A stretch of DNA of 64,000 nucleotides from Capnocytophaga granulosa ATCC 51502 (GCF_000411115.1 NZ_KE150253.1:62001-126000), one strand, 5' to 3'. Shown: positions 44,351 through 55,620, counted from the first letter of the stretch. Numbers and translations are program-made. Notes: generated by a model not told the origin, from the sequence alone.

Positions 44351-45274
44351 ATGATAACAACAGATCAGCTTACTATGGGGGTATTATTCCCTATAGAGGC
44401 GTTTGAGGGGCCAGTGCCTCGTATGAACAAAGACGAACAGATTACTCTTGCCCAACAAGCGGAAGACTTGGGTTTTGACACATTATGGGTGAGGGACGTT
44501 CCTCTTTTTGACCCTAATTTCCGTGATGTAGGACAGATATATGACCCTTGGGTATATATGGCACATATAGCAACCCTCACTAATAAAATTAAGCTCGGTA
44601 CGGCCAGTATGGTGCTTCCTTTGCGTCACCCGATACACTTTGCCAAAGCAGCGGCAAGTATAGACCAACTTTTTCCAGGTCGCTTGCACCTTGGGGTAGC
44701 CTCAGGAGACCGTGCGATAGAATATCCTGCGTTTAATAGGCCATACGAGAACCGCAGTATAGACTTTATGCGCCAGATGGAGACCATTCGCACTTTCTGG
44801 AGTGAAGATTTTCCTCGCTATGAGACCTCTTTTGGAAAGATGCAAGGAGAAGCGGATGTGATTCCAAAGCCTATAAACAAGCGTATTCCGATGTATGTTA
44901 CAGGACATGCTGGAGGAATTAACCTAGACTGGATTGCCCAAAATGGGGACGGCTGGATCTACTACCCACGTGAGTTTGCTTACACTAAGAACATCATACA
45001 GAACTGGAAAGCGACTCTTAAGAAATACAATCAGCCAGATAAGCCATATATACAGCCCTTGTACATAGACCTATTGGAGGATCCCAATGCGGAACCTATC
45101 AATATAGAACTTGGTTTCCGCTTGGGTCGTAACTACTTGATAGACTTGTTGCAAACGCTCAAGTTTATGGGAGTTAGCCATACGATATTCATTGCGAAGT
45201 TCTGTTCGCGCCCTATGAAAGAGGTAATAGAAGAAATAGGTAAAGAGGTACTTCCTCATATGAATGAAGGATAG
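44351..45274 (+). CDS. LLM-class (luciferase-like) flavin oxidoreductase
   Basis: Predicted 307-residue TIM-barrel protein of the bacterial luciferase-like monooxygenase superfamily. TLAQQAEDLGFDTLWVRDVP near residue 30 and LFPGRLHLGVASGDRAIEYP near 105 are typical. IPMYVTGHAGGINLDWIAQNGDGW near 178 forms the phosphate-binding part of the flavin site. Such enzymes use FMN or F420; substrate unknown. It ends two bases before aroQ, suggesting an operon with it. Confidence 0.85.
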   Translation: MITTDQLTMGVLFPIEAFEGPVPRMNKDEQITLAQQAEDLGFDTLWVRDVPLFDPNFRDVGQIYDPWVYMAHIATLTNKIKLGTASMVLPLRHPIHFAKAAASIDQLFPGRLHLGVASGDRAIEYPAFNRPYENRSIDFMRQMETIRTFWSEDFPRYETSFGKMQGEADVIPKPINKRIPMYVTGHAGGINLDWIAQNGDGWIYYPREFAYTKNIIQNWKATLKKYNQPDKPYIQPLYIDLLEDPNAEPINIELGFRLGRNYLIDLLQTLKFMGVSHTIFIAKFCSRPMKEVIEEIGKEVLPHMNEG

Positions 45275-45276
45275 GT

Positions 45277-45696
45277 ATGGAGATTATCATCATCAATGGG
45301 CCGAACCTGAACCTTTTGGGCAGGCGAGAGCCTTCAGTATATGGGCAAGCGAGTTTTGAGGCGTATTTTGAGACCCTCAAAGCGGCTTTCCCTGAGGTGA
45401 ATTTGCACTATTTCCAGTCCAACCACGAAGGAGCACTGATAGATAAGCTCCATGAGGTAGGGTTCTCCTATGATGGGATTATCCTCAACGCGGGTGCCTA
45501 TACTCATACCTCGGTGGCACTGCATGATGCTATTCGCGGGATTACCACTGCTGTGGTGGAGGTGCATATCTCCAATACCTTTGCACGCGAAGATTTTCGT
45601 CATCACTCCTATATATCGCCTGTGGCTAAGGGGATTATTGTGGGCTTTGGGATGGAAAGCTATAAATTGGCGATACAAAGCCTTATTAGTGACTAA
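45277..45696 (+). CDS. aroQ: 3-dehydroquinate dehydratase, type II
   Basis: Predicted 139-residue cytoplasmic enzyme of the shikimate pathway converting 3-dehydroquinate to 3-dehydroshikimate. IINGPNLNLLGRREPSVYG holds the active-site Arg and Tyr; NAGAYTHTSVALHDAI and VEVHISNTFAREDFRH hold the conserved His residues. The length is typical of the dodecameric type II family. The stop codon is in a TAATGAC heptamer array. Confidence 0.95.
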   Translation: MEIIIINGPNLNLLGRREPSVYGQASFEAYFETLKAAFPEVNLHYFQSNHEGALIDKLHEVGFSYDGIILNAGAYTHTSVALHDAIRGITTAVVEVHISNTFAREDFRHHSYISPVAKGIIVGFGMESYKLAIQSLISD

Positions 45697-45742
45697 TGAC
45701 TAATGACAAGTGACTAATGACAAGTGACTAGTGACGAATGAA
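45694..45742. repeat. TAATGAC/AAGTGAC heptamer array after aroQ
   Basis: Seven successive 7-base units beginning in the aroQ stop codon (TAATGAC, TAATGAC, AAGTGAC, and so on). No hairpin partner. Confidence 0.75.
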
Positions 45743-45763
45743 TTTGAGAAATATTTTTGAAAT

Positions 45764-46609
45764 ATGAAAATAACATTAGCCGTATTGGCGGCGGGCTTGG
45801 GTTCCCGCTTTGGTGCTGATAAGCAGATCGTTCCTATATATGGGGATTCTATTCTTTTGGATTATTCGATAGCAGATGCCTTTGCGGCAGGATTTGATAA
45901 TGTAGTATTGATTGTTCGTTCGGAGATAGAGGAACAGATGAAGGCGCATCTGCTAAAGAAGTTTCCTGAGGATAAACTCTCTTTTGTGTGTCAGGATACT
46001 ATGACACCCAAAGAAATAGAGCGCAAAAAGCCTTGGGGGACAGGGCATGCACTATTGTGCTTGAAGGATCAGATACATAATCCTTTTCTAATTATCAATG
46101 CCGATGACTTCTATGGGGCACACTCGTTTGAGATGATGGCTGAGGCCTTGCGCAAAGGGAAAGAGAAGACCTTTTTCTCGGCTGGGTATCGCTTGGGTAA
46201 TACGCTGAGTGAGAATGGGACGGTGTCGCGTGGTATTTGTACTGTCAGTGCAGACCATCACCTCATTAGTATAGAGGAACGCACCAAACTACTCAAAACA
46301 GGCGAGAATGAGGCGACTGATGAGCGCACAGGGGAGCGTTTCCCACTGACGAGCTTTGTTTCTATGAATTTCTGGGGCTTTACTCCAGCTATATTCCAGC
46401 TAGGCGTACCCCTATTTGAAACCTTTATAGCCGAACATAAGGGAGACCCCAAGGCGGAGTTCTATATTCCTACCCTTGTGAGCCATGCCATGGCACAGGG
46501 CTATGTGGTGGAGGTAGTACCTACCGAAGCGGTATGGTTTGGGATGACCTATCAGGAAGACTTGGATGTGGTCAGAAGAGAAATAGAGAGAGTGAAAAGT
46601 GAAAAGTGA
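45764..46609 (+). CDS. Sugar-phosphate nucleotidyltransferase-like protein
   Basis: Predicted 281 residues with the nucleotidyltransferase start LAVLAAGLGSRFGADKQIVP, in place of the usual GxGTRL-P-TK. It also has the metal-binding NADDFYGAHSFEMM near residue 108 and a typical sugar-binding middle. Such proteins make NDP-sugars, but the variant motif and short C-terminus leave the substrate open. The final residues ERVKSEK and the stop are encoded by AGTGAAA heptamers, so the natural C-terminus may have been extended or cut by the array. Confidence 0.82.
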   Translation: MKITLAVLAAGLGSRFGADKQIVPIYGDSILLDYSIADAFAAGFDNVVLIVRSEIEEQMKAHLLKKFPEDKLSFVCQDTMTPKEIERKKPWGTGHALLCLKDQIHNPFLIINADDFYGAHSFEMMAEALRKGKEKTFFSAGYRLGNTLSENGTVSRGICTVSADHHLISIEERTKLLKTGENEATDERTGERFPLTSFVSMNFWGFTPAIFQLGVPLFETFIAEHKGDPKAEFYIPTLVSHAMAQGYVVEVVPTEAVWFGMTYQEDLDVVRREIERVKSEK

Positions 46610-46668
46610 AAAGTGAAAAGTGACCAATGACTAATCCTATTGTGGTATTAGTCATTGGTCATTGGTCA
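46590..46668. terminator. Heptamer hairpin between convergent nucleotidyltransferase and ligA
   Basis: Four AGTGAAA units, then AGTGACCAATGACTAAT (46619-46635) facing ATTAGTCATTGGTC plus one extra heptamer (46647-46670). The inverted repeat sits exactly between the two stop codons, consistent with bidirectional termination. Confidence 0.6.
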
Positions 46669-48757
<2,089 letters not shown>

Positions 48758-48798
48758 ACCACTTAGTTGTGATAAAGCGCAAAAATACGAAAAATATC

Positions 48799-48829
48799 TT
48801 GTTTTTCTACAGATAAACACGTAAATTTG
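48799..48829 (+). promoter_or_regulatory. Promoter of the small membrane protein gene
   Basis: TTG (48799-48801) and TAAATTTG (48822-48829) are 20 bases apart, and the ATG follows 34 bases later. Confidence 0.65.
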
Positions 48830-48863
48830 TAGCTAAAGAATCATCTATAAAATCCTTTCTATT

Positions 48864-49070
48864 ATGGGACATTCATTATCCAATGCAACTGCGAAGAAAC
48901 AAGCTGTAACACAGGCTGTTATCTTTGGTGTGGGATTATTTGCTTTGCTCTTTTTAGTCCTTAAGTTTGTCAATGGCTACTCAGCTATGGGCGCGCTCTT
49001 TATCTCTGGAGTAACCGCTGTATTGGCGGCTATCACTTGGGGAATAGTAAGCCACTATCTGAAGAAATAG
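48864..49070 (+). CDS. Small two-helix membrane protein
   Basis: Predicted 68 residues: a short basic N-terminus (SNATAKKQAVTQ), two membrane helices (AVIFGVGLFALLFLVLKFV and GALFISGVTAVLAAITWGIV), and a basic tail (SHYLKK). It has its own promoter match, supporting a real gene. No family recognised; function unknown. Confidence 0.65.
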   Translation: MGHSLSNATAKKQAVTQAVIFGVGLFALLFLVLKFVNGYSAMGALFISGVTAVLAAITWGIVSHYLKK

Positions 49071-49135
49071 TGGTTAGTGGTCAGTTGTTAGTGATTAGTC
49101 ACTGGCAACTGACTACTAAAATTCAATTCTCCTCT

Positions 49136-49228
49136 GCCGGCGCGAGCTTGCATTAGGTAGATTTTTTGGCTCTCTATGGGAGCTACAAGCTCTATAATCA
49201 TAGGTACGAGCTGCAAGCTCGCACCAGC
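49136..49228. repeat. Composite palindromic element, inverted and shortened copy 3
   Basis: GCCGGCGCGAGCTTGCA at the left and GAGCTGCAAGCTCGCACCAG at the right flank GGGAGCTACAAGCTC. Relative to 41205-41311 it is inverted and lacks about 15 bases. Confidence 0.75.
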
Positions 49229-49264
49229 AAGGGTCATTAGTAACTCAAAATAAAAACTCAGAAC

Positions 49265-49585
49265 TTGAAAAGTATTGCATTCATATTAGGTCTTTATCTT
49301 GTGGCATTGTTGGTATTGCCATGTAGTGATATGCCTATATATGAGGGCAATGATACGGCTGAGATGAGTGCATCTCACTCTCATTCTTCTGGTGATATAG
49401 ACCTATGCAACCCGCTATGTATCTGCAATTGCTGCCAAATGGTACTTTCTCTTCCTGTCTCTGAAGAGACGCCCTTGGAAACACTTTCTCCTATTATAGA
49501 AACTAAACACTTGATTTCCTACCCCTATATTATTATAGATTCCTCCTACTTGGGAAATATCTGGGTTCCTCCTAAAATAGCTTAA
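49265..49585 (+). CDS. DUF6660-like small exported protein of a metal-uptake locus
   Basis: Predicted 106 residues from a TTG start (MKSIAFILGLYLVALLVLPC). A hydrophobic export segment is followed by a His-rich stretch (SASHSHSSGDIDLC) and a Cys cluster (CNPLCICNCCQM), which suggest metal binding. This pattern matches short DUF6660-type proteins that precede TonB-dependent receptors in Bacteroidota. The receptor gene follows after about 100 bases. A periplasmic metal-handling role is inferred. Confidence 0.65.
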   Translation: MKSIAFILGLYLVALLVLPCSDMPIYEGNDTAEMSASHSHSSGDIDLCNPLCICNCCQMVLSLPVSEETPLETLSPIIETKHLISYPYIIIDSSYLGNIWVPPKIA

Positions 49586-49598
49586 TTCTTCAACATAA

Positions 49599-49622
49599 GG
49601 GTGAATTGCCATTCGCCCCTAC
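49599..49622. repeat. GGGTGAATTGCCATTCGCCC palindrome
   Basis: Member of the GGGCGAATT family with the trailing CCTAC, located between the two metal-locus genes. Confidence 0.65.
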
Positions 49623-49688
49623 TTTACTTTGACTGGTGCGTTTTTGTAATTTGTGCCAACATTATCTATTTATTACATATAAAATTCC

Positions 49689-51848
49689 ATGAAAAATATC
49701 ATTATACTGCTCTTTGTTCTCTTTGGCGGTAGTATCCTCTATGGGCAGGAGCAAAAAATAAGCGGACATATTACCTCCGCAACGGATAAAACACCTCTTT
49801 TGGGCGTTTCCATACGCATCAAAGACACTCCAAGAGGCACTACTACCAATGAACAAGGAGATTTCTCTATCAAAGCAGCCTCTGGAGAGGTACTAGTATT
49901 CTCCTTTATTGGATTTAGAAGCCTTGAATACACTATTACCCAGACTAATATTCCTCTTATCCTTGAATTAGAGGAAGAAGAGACCGAGCTGGAGGGGCTG
50001 ACTATCACCTCCACACGTAGTAGCCGTACCATAGAGAAAGTGCCTACTCGTATTGAGCTTATTACAGCTGAAGAGCTAGATGAAAAAGCCAACATGCGCC
50101 CCAGTGATTTGCGGATGCTACTGAGTGAAAGCACTGGTATACAAGTACAGACAACCTCTCCAATCAGTGCCAATGCAGGTATTCGTATCCAAGGATTGGA
50201 TGGGCGCTATACCCAGATACTCAAGGACGGATTCCCTGCTTACTCTGGAGCTGCCAGTGGCTTGGGTTTGCTGCAAACGCCCCCCTTGGACCTCAAGCAG
50301 GTGGAAGTCATCAAGGGTACCAGCTCCACCCTCTATGGAGGAGGTGCCATAGCAGGATTGGTCAATTTGATCTCTAAGACCCCTACCCCAGCGAGAGAGC
50401 TACTTTTTCATATAGACGGCACATCGGCTAAGGGATTAAACTTGAATGCATTCTATGGACAAAAATTCAATCATGTAGGTACCACTCTTTTTGCTTCTCA
50501 TAGCAGAAACCAAGCCTATGCACCAAGTGACACTCCCTTTTCTGCCATTCCTCGCTTTGAACGCTGGGTAGTGAATCCCAAGCTATTCCTCTATTTTGAC
50601 GAAGACACCTCGCTGAACATAGGGATAAATGCCATGGTGGAGCAGCGGTTAGGAGGACATATAGAGTACTTAAGGGGCAATACCGACCCTGCCTATCACT
50701 ATTTTGAGGAAAACAATACTCATCGCTATGGTGGCCAGCTAACATTTGACCACCATATAAGTGAGGATTCCCGATTCCAGCTAAAGAGTAGTATTAACTA
50801 CTTCCAAAGAGAAATTGTCCTGCCTGATTATCGTTTTTCAGGAACACAGCTAAGCAGCTTTACAGAAGGGTTCTATGGTTTGGAAAGAGAAAAAACAGAC
50901 TGGATTATAGGAGTAACCCTTTTAGATCATCGTTTTAAGGAACAGCCTCTTACTACCTTCCCTTTGAGAGATGAGCAGGAGATGATTGTAGGAGGATTTG
51001 CCCAAAATACTTGGAAAACCGCCCCATGGTTGGAGATAGAAAGTGGTTTGCGCACCGATTTTGTCAAAGACTATGGATGGGTAGTACTTCCTAGGCTAGC
51101 CAGCCTCTTTCACCTATCAGAGAAACTCACTTCCCGCATATCAGGCGGATTGGGGTATAAAACACCTACCTTATTCACAGAGGAAAGCGAACGATTTCAT
51201 TATCAAAACATCTTGCCTGTGAGTAGCCAAAAGAATCGGTTGGAGAAGAGTTATGGCGCCAACTTTGATATTAATTACCAGACCCTTTTAGGAGAGGAAT
51301 GGACTCTGAGTATCAATCAACTCTTTTTCTATACCTACTTAGACCATCCGCTATTGCTGGAAAACCTATCACCTAAGAAGTATCACCTAACCAATATAGA
51401 AGGGCATATCCACACCAAAGGATTGGAAACCAATGTAAAAATAGGTTACAAAGACTTCAAACTTTTCTTGGGTTACACCCTAACCAACACTCAATTACAT
51501 GAGGGAGATGTCTTTACGGACAATCTGCTTACTGCTAAGCACCGTACCAACTCTATTTTGTTTTACGAAGTGGAAGATAAGTGGAAAATCGGGTTAGAAG
51601 CCTATTATTTCAGTTCACAGCTGCTGAGTGATGGAGAGCGTGGGCATCCTTACTGGATGACAGGTTTTATAGTAGAGAAATTATGGAAACATTGTTCTGT
51701 TTATATCAATTTTGAAAACTTCTTGGATGTACGTCAGACCCGTTTTGGAAGTATCTATACAGGTAGTGAGCGTGCTCCCGTATTCAAAGATATCTATGCT
51801 CCCTTGGACGGTTTTGTGTTCAACGGAGGTATTAAGCTCAAGCTATAA
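49689..51848 (+). CDS. TonB-dependent receptor, likely metal or metallophore uptake
   Basis: Predicted 719-residue outer-membrane receptor. Signal peptide MKNIIILLFVLFGGSILYGQ, then a carboxypeptidase-regulatory-like domain (residues 24-105, LLGVSIRIKDTPRGTTTNEQ). The plug follows (about 120-225, ELDEKANMRPSDLRMLLSES, then QVEVIKGTSSTLYGGGAIAG). A 22-strand barrel follows with terminal GGIKLKL. The size and the DUF6660-like neighbour suggest a metal, siderophore or heme substrate. A strong terminator lies directly after the stop. Confidence 0.9.
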   Translation: MKNIIILLFVLFGGSILYGQEQKISGHITSATDKTPLLGVSIRIKDTPRGTTTNEQGDFSIKAASGEVLVFSFIGFRSLEYTITQTNIPLILELEEEETELEGLTITSTRSSRTIEKVPTRIELITAEELDEKANMRPSDLRMLLSESTGIQVQTTSPISANAGIRIQGLDGRYTQILKDGFPAYSGAASGLGLLQTPPLDLKQVEVIKGTSSTLYGGGAIAGLVNLISKTPTPARELLFHIDGTSAKGLNLNAFYGQKFNHVGTTLFASHSRNQAYAPSDTPFSAIPRFERWVVNPKLFLYFDEDTSLNIGINAMVEQRLGGHIEYLRGNTDPAYHYFEENNTHRYGGQLTFDHHISEDSRFQLKSSINYFQREIVLPDYRFSGTQLSSFTEGFYGLEREKTDWIIGVTLLDHRFKEQPLTTFPLRDEQEMIVGGFAQNTWKTAPWLEIESGLRTDFVKDYGWVVLPRLASLFHLSEKLTSRISGGLGYKTPTLFTEESERFHYQNILPVSSQKNRLEKSYGANFDINYQTLLGEEWTLSINQLFFYTYLDHPLLLENLSPKKYHLTNIEGHIHTKGLETNVKIGYKDFKLFLGYTLTNTQLHEGDVFTDNLLTAKHRTNSILFYEVEDKWKIGLEAYYFSSQLLSDGERGHPYWMTGFIVEKLWKHCSVYINFENFLDVRQTRFGSIYTGSERAPVFKDIYAPLDGFVFNGGIKLKL

Positions 51849-51853
51849 GAAAA

Positions 51854-51890
51854 AGGCTGTCCCGCGAAAGCGGGACAGCCTCTCTTTTTT
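51854..51890. terminator. Strong intrinsic bidirectional terminator
   Basis: A 12-bp perfect stem AGGCTGTCCCGC / GCGGGACAGCCT with a GAAA loop (51866-51869), flanked by AAAAA on the left and TCTCTTTTTT on the right. It lies between the convergent receptor and gdhA genes. It is the only GC-rich classical hairpin terminator I saw. Confidence 0.9.
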
Positions 51891-51911
51891 GAAGACAACT
51901 ATATTCAATTA

Positions 51912-53252
51912 TTAAATCACTCCTTGGTCAAGCATAGCATGTGCTACTTTCATGAAACCAGCGATGTTGGCTCCTTTTACATAGTTGATGTAACCATCTT
52001 CTTGTCCGTATTTGAGACAAGCGTTGTGGATGGACTCCATAATCTGGTGTAACTTAGCATCTACCTCTTCGGAAGTCCAAGAAAGGTGAGCTGCGTTCTG
52101 TGTCATTTCGAGACCTGAAGTAGCTACCCCTCCTGCATTGACTGCCTTACCTGGAGCGAAAGGCAATTTAGCATCTTGGAAAGCCTTGATAGCCTCAGGA
52201 GTACAACCCATGTTGGATACTTCTGCTACGAGTTTTACGCCATTGGCGATAAGGGTTTTGGCATCGTCTCCGTTCAATTCGTTTTGGAAAGCACAAGGCA
52301 AGGCGATATCACAAGGGATTACCCATGCTTTTTTGCCTGCGGTGAATTTGCTTTCTTTAGCGAATTTTTCAGCGAAAGGTGCTACAATATTGCGGTTGGA
52401 AGCGCGGAGTTCTAGTAGGTAGTCAATCATTTCTTGAGTCATACCACCAGGTACTTCCACACATCCGTCAGGTCCAGAGAGACCGATTACTTTAGCACCC
52501 AATTGGGTAGCTTTTTCAGAAGCGCCCCAAGCCACGTTACCGAAACCAGAAACCACTACACGTTGTCCCTTGATATCGCGGCCGAGCTTTTTAAGCATAT
52601 GATCTACAAAATAAAGCGCTCCATAACCCGTTGCTTCTGGACGGATAAGGGAGCCACCCCAGTTGATACCCTTACCTGTGAGTACCCCTGTATTGTATTC
52701 ATGAGCCAATTTTTTGTACATGCCGTACATATAACCGATTTCACGGCCACCTACTCCTACGTCACCAGCAGGTACGTCGGTATCAGGGCCTATGTATTTC
52801 CACAATTCAAGCATGAAAGCCTGGCAGAAACGCATGATTTCGGCATCGGACTTACCTGTTGGGTCAAAGTCTGATCCTCCTTTGGCACCGCCCATAGGGA
52901 GGGTAGTAAGTGCATTTTTGAAGGTTTGTTCGAAACCTAAGAATTTTAGCATAGAAGGGTTTACCGCTTTGTGGAAACGGATACCACCTTTGTAAGGCCC
53001 GATAGCGGCATTGAACTGCACACGATAACCGAGGTTGGATTGTACCTCTCCCTTGTCATCAACCCAATCCACACGGAAGGTATGGATACGATCAGGCTCT
53101 ACAATACGCTCAATGATTTTTGCCTTAGCAAATTCAGGATGTTGGTTATAGACCTCCTGTACGGATTCCAACACTTCGTGTACTGCTTGCAAGTACTCTT
53201 TTTCTCCTGGGTGTTTTGCCTCCAAAGAGGCCATAATTTTTTGTACGTCCAT
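51912..53252 (-). CDS. gdhA: NADP-type glutamate dehydrogenase
   Basis: Predicted 446-residue hexameric enzyme interconverting 2-oxoglutarate plus ammonia and glutamate. LPMGGAKGGSDFDPTGKSDA near residue 122 holds the catalytic Lys; VVVSGFGNVAWGASEKATQLG near 235 is the Rossmann dinucleotide site. The length and the 50-residue N-terminal segment (type I family) fit the assimilatory small hexameric GDH. A full promoter match lies 133 bases upstream; the long leader holds an AAAAGTA-type heptamer hairpin. Confidence 0.96.
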   Translation of the reverse strand: MDVQKIMASLEAKHPGEKEYLQAVHEVLESVQEVYNQHPEFAKAKIIERIVEPDRIHTFRVDWVDDKGEVQSNLGYRVQFNAAIGPYKGGIRFHKAVNPSMLKFLGFEQTFKNALTTLPMGGAKGGSDFDPTGKSDAEIMRFCQAFMLELWKYIGPDTDVPAGDVGVGGREIGYMYGMYKKLAHEYNTGVLTGKGINWGGSLIRPEATGYGALYFVDHMLKKLGRDIKGQRVVVSGFGNVAWGASEKATQLGAKVIGLSGPDGCVEVPGGMTQEMIDYLLELRASNRNIVAPFAEKFAKESKFTAGKKAWVIPCDIALPCAFQNELNGDDAKTLIANGVKLVAEVSNMGCTPEAIKAFQDAKLPFAPGKAVNAGGVATSGLEMTQNAAHLSWTSEEVDAKLHQIMESIHNACLKYGQEDGYINYVKGANIAGFMKVAHAMLDQGVI

Positions 53253-53261
53253 TATTATTTA

Positions 53262-53372
53262 ATTTAGGTAAAAGATAAAAGGTAAAAAGTAAAAACTTTA
53301 CTCATTACCGAGTGTAATGATTCTTGTATTTGTTGTTACTTTTTACCTATTACCTGTTACTTTTTACTTTCA
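53262..53372. repeat. AAAGGTAAAAAGTA heptamer arrays in the gdhA leader
   Basis: GGTAAAAGATAAAAGGTAAA (53273 region) faces TTACTTTTTACCTATTACCT (53337 region), so the leader RNA could fold into a long hairpin just before the start codon. Confidence 0.55.
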
Positions 53373-53384
53373 ATTTTCGCCCTA

Positions 53385-53416
53385 CAAAGGTAAGGAATAT
53401 TATAGGAATAAACAAA
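53385..53416 (-). promoter_or_regulatory. Promoter of gdhA
   Basis: On the minus strand, TTTG (53413-53416) and TACCTTTG (53385-53392) are 20 bases apart. The leader to the gdhA start is about 130 bases and includes AAAGGTA-type heptamers. Confidence 0.65.
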
Positions 53417-53450
53417 CAAAAAGGCAACTATTTTCTTTGCTCTTTTTTAA

Positions 53451-53755
53451 GGGCGAATTGTCTTGCCCCTACATTAAAGAGCACGAGCTACAAGCTCGCG
53501 CTAGCATTTACTCTTTTTCAAGGGCGAATTGCTCACATACTCCGCTTTCGCGGACTTTGCTCCTACACCTGCTCATGCTAATTTTTCGTAAACTATTTCT
53601 GATCGACTATTATTAGAAGGCACGAGCTGCAAGCTTGCGTCAGCGAGGGGGTTAAAGGACACGAGCTACAAGCTCGCGCCAGCATGGGGACTATTATTAG
53701 AAGGCACAAGCTACAAGCTCGCGCCAGCGTGGGGCAACATTTTTGTCCATTAAGT
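53451..53755. repeat. Cluster of palindromes upstream of gdhA and downstream of cdsA
   Basis: Contains four GAGCTTGTAGCTC-family palindromes (53481-53505, 53619-53644, 53657-53683, 53703-53728). It also has a GGGCGAATT member (53451-53473), a nested CACATACTCCGCTTTCGCGG segment (53533-53552), and CTACACCTGCTCATGCTAAT. No gene is seen. Confidence 0.75.
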
Positions 53756-54646
53756 CTAAAAATATGAAAGCACCAAGAGGGTGATAAAGGCAAAGGGAGA
53801 AGCGAAAATAAGGCTATCGAGCCTATCGAGCAAGCCCCCATGCCCAGGGAGTATGGTGCCGCTATCCTTTTTGCCTGCCACACGCTTGAACTTAGACTCT
53901 ACCAAGTCACCCAAGGTGCCCGTTACTACCAATACAGCAGCTACTATCAGCCACTTCCATAGCTCTTTGTTGCTATATAGGGAGAGCCATGCCGCAATAA
54001 GCAAGGCGCCCACAAGCCCTCCTATGAAGCCCTCCACCGTCTTTTTGGGAGAGACCGAAGGAAAGAGCTTGGTACGGCCTAAGAAACGACCTGAGACATA
54101 GGCAAAGCTATCGCTCGCCCAGATAATGGCTAAGATAGCAATCATGGTATGTTGTGCCTCGGAGAAAGCCTCCGAGAAGCGCCACTGAGAAAATTCCCAA
54201 AAAGCAAAGGAATTGGACAACTCCTGTTCGTTCTTATAAATCTCCAATTTGTAAAGTAGCGAGATGAATAGGCAGCCTCCCCCTACATAGAATAGGTTTA
54301 AGAGGAATTTCTGCCAGGTCTCATACTTGACGGTTTCCTTTTTGTAAAGGTAAAACACCAAATAAATATCGGTGGAGATGACTGCCAAAAGCAGTAGATA
54401 GACAAAGAGATTGCTTCCGAATTCGCTTATGGGAATCAGATAGTTAAAGCACCACCAAAGGGATAGAAAAATCAGGTAAATGGTGCTTCCTGTAAGGCGA
54501 ACCAATCGCTTGAACTCGAACAGACATATTAGTCCGAAGACAAGGAAAAGGAAGCCGAAGGCTTCGGCATTGGAGAGCATAATGGCTGTAAGGAGTAGGA
54601 ACACGTATATAATGCCTGTGATACAGCGTTTTAGTAATTCGTTCAT
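53756..54646 (-). CDS. cdsA: Phosphatidate cytidylyltransferase (CDP-diglyceride synthase)
   Basis: Predicted 296-residue inner-membrane enzyme making CDP-diacylglycerol from CTP and phosphatidate. About seven to eight helices; SDSFAYVSGRFLGRTKLFP, SPKKTVEGFIGG and the C-terminal signature GDLVESKFKRVAGKKDSGTI with GHGGLLDRLDS are diagnostic. It overlaps the upstream LUD gene by four bases, so the two form a coupled pair. Confidence 0.95.
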   Translation of the reverse strand: MNELLKRCITGIIYVFLLLTAIMLSNAEAFGFLFLVFGLICLFEFKRLVRLTGSTIYLIFLSLWWCFNYLIPISEFGSNLFVYLLLLAVISTDIYLVFYLYKKETVKYETWQKFLLNLFYVGGGCLFISLLYKLEIYKNEQELSNSFAFWEFSQWRFSEAFSEAQHTMIAILAIIWASDSFAYVSGRFLGRTKLFPSVSPKKTVEGFIGGLVGALLIAAWLSLYSNKELWKWLIVAAVLVVTGTLGDLVESKFKRVAGKKDSGTILPGHGGLLDRLDSLIFASPFAFITLLVLSYF

Positions 54647-55251
54647 TCGGTTGTATTTAAGTCCTCCAAAAGGAGTAGATATGTGGTTCGGTAACAGTTT
54701 TCGTAGAAGATAGAATCTTTTTCCTCAGGGGGCGTAAAAGCTCTGAGGGTGCGTATATTATTGGGTCGTTCCTGGTGTACTTGTCGGTTAAGTCCGCCCA
54801 TGGCGTCCATCAGGGTGGCGACGATTTGGCTGATTTTAGCCACTACAATCAGGGTAGAAGGGAGTTCGTCCAGGCGTTTTTGTCCCAGTTGTCGAGAGGA
54901 GAACATGATGGAACCCTCTTCGGCTACCAAATATTCGCAATCGGTCAAAAAATGAGTAGCGAGCTGGTCATTGGTAACAAAACAATCGGGGAAGTCCGCC
55001 GAGAGCTGCTGGTCTAAGTGCTCATTATGGGTAAAGACGAAGGTATCTTCGCCAGCTTCGCTGACCACGGTTTGGAACACCTTGGGGAGGTCATCTCGCT
55101 TTTCTACATAGACAAAGATGCCCCCCTTATCTTTGAAGTTTTTTACAAAAGCCTCATCAATAGGGAGTTCCTTCTGTGGTTCTTTCATATATGGGTTAGG
55201 GCTTGGCGAAGCCGAGAATGTTCCTTTGAAAAGTTTTGATAGCCAATTCAT
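54643..55251 (-). CDS. LUD-domain (LutC/YkgG-like) protein
   Basis: Predicted 202-residue protein with the LutC-like fold: GIFVYVEKRDDLPKVFQTVV, CEYLVAEEGSIMFSSRQLGQ and LPSTLIVVAKISQIVATLMDA match the LUD family. In lactate utilisation LutC works with LutA and LutB, but neither is present here; the partner is cdsA, overlapping by four bases. A standalone role is likely and unknown. The first 25 residues are a variable linker. Confidence 0.82.
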   Translation of the reverse strand: MNWLSKLFKGTFSASPSPNPYMKEPQKELPIDEAFVKNFKDKGGIFVYVEKRDDLPKVFQTVVSEAGEDTFVFTHNEHLDQQLSADFPDCFVTNDQLATHFLTDCEYLVAEEGSIMFSSRQLGQKRLDELPSTLIVVAKISQIVATLMDAMGGLNRQVHQERPNNIRTLRAFTPPEEKDSIFYENCYRTTYLLLLEDLNTTE

Positions 55252-55285
55252 TATTAATTATCAATTGTTAATTGTTAATTGTCAA

Positions 55286-55396
55286 CTCAAGTTTCGCAAG
55301 TTGAACCTCTATTACTTACTTTCACACACTCGTTTACGCAATCCACATACTTTGCTGCAAGTATTCGCAGACTATCCTTGAGGAGGGGAGGGTATT
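55286..55396. repeat. Degenerate terminal-inverted-repeat element (copy E)
   Basis: AAGTTTCGCAAG near 55289 and CCTCTATTACTTACTTTCAC, then the nested palindrome-like CACATACTTTGCTGCAAGTA and a GAGGAGGGGAGG block, match parts of copies B and C. The right end is missing. The remainder of 55400-55620 holds only AT-rich leader with a TATTTTTG box at 55596-55603. Confidence 0.5.
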
Positions 55397-55620
55397 GACA
55401 ACTAACAATTATCATCGTTTCAAGGTGTAAAGATAGGAATTTTTATTGGATAAATGAAATGTTTTATGATTTTTAGCAATGTGGGGTTTAGTATCTGTCT
55501 TTTATTCTATTCTCTTCCATGCTCGTATACGTTAAAAAAGTTAATTTGTAGCCAAAAACAAGCGGGTTATGTCTTTATTTTTTGAAAGTTTTTGTATTTT
55601 TGCACTTTCTAAAATACAAC

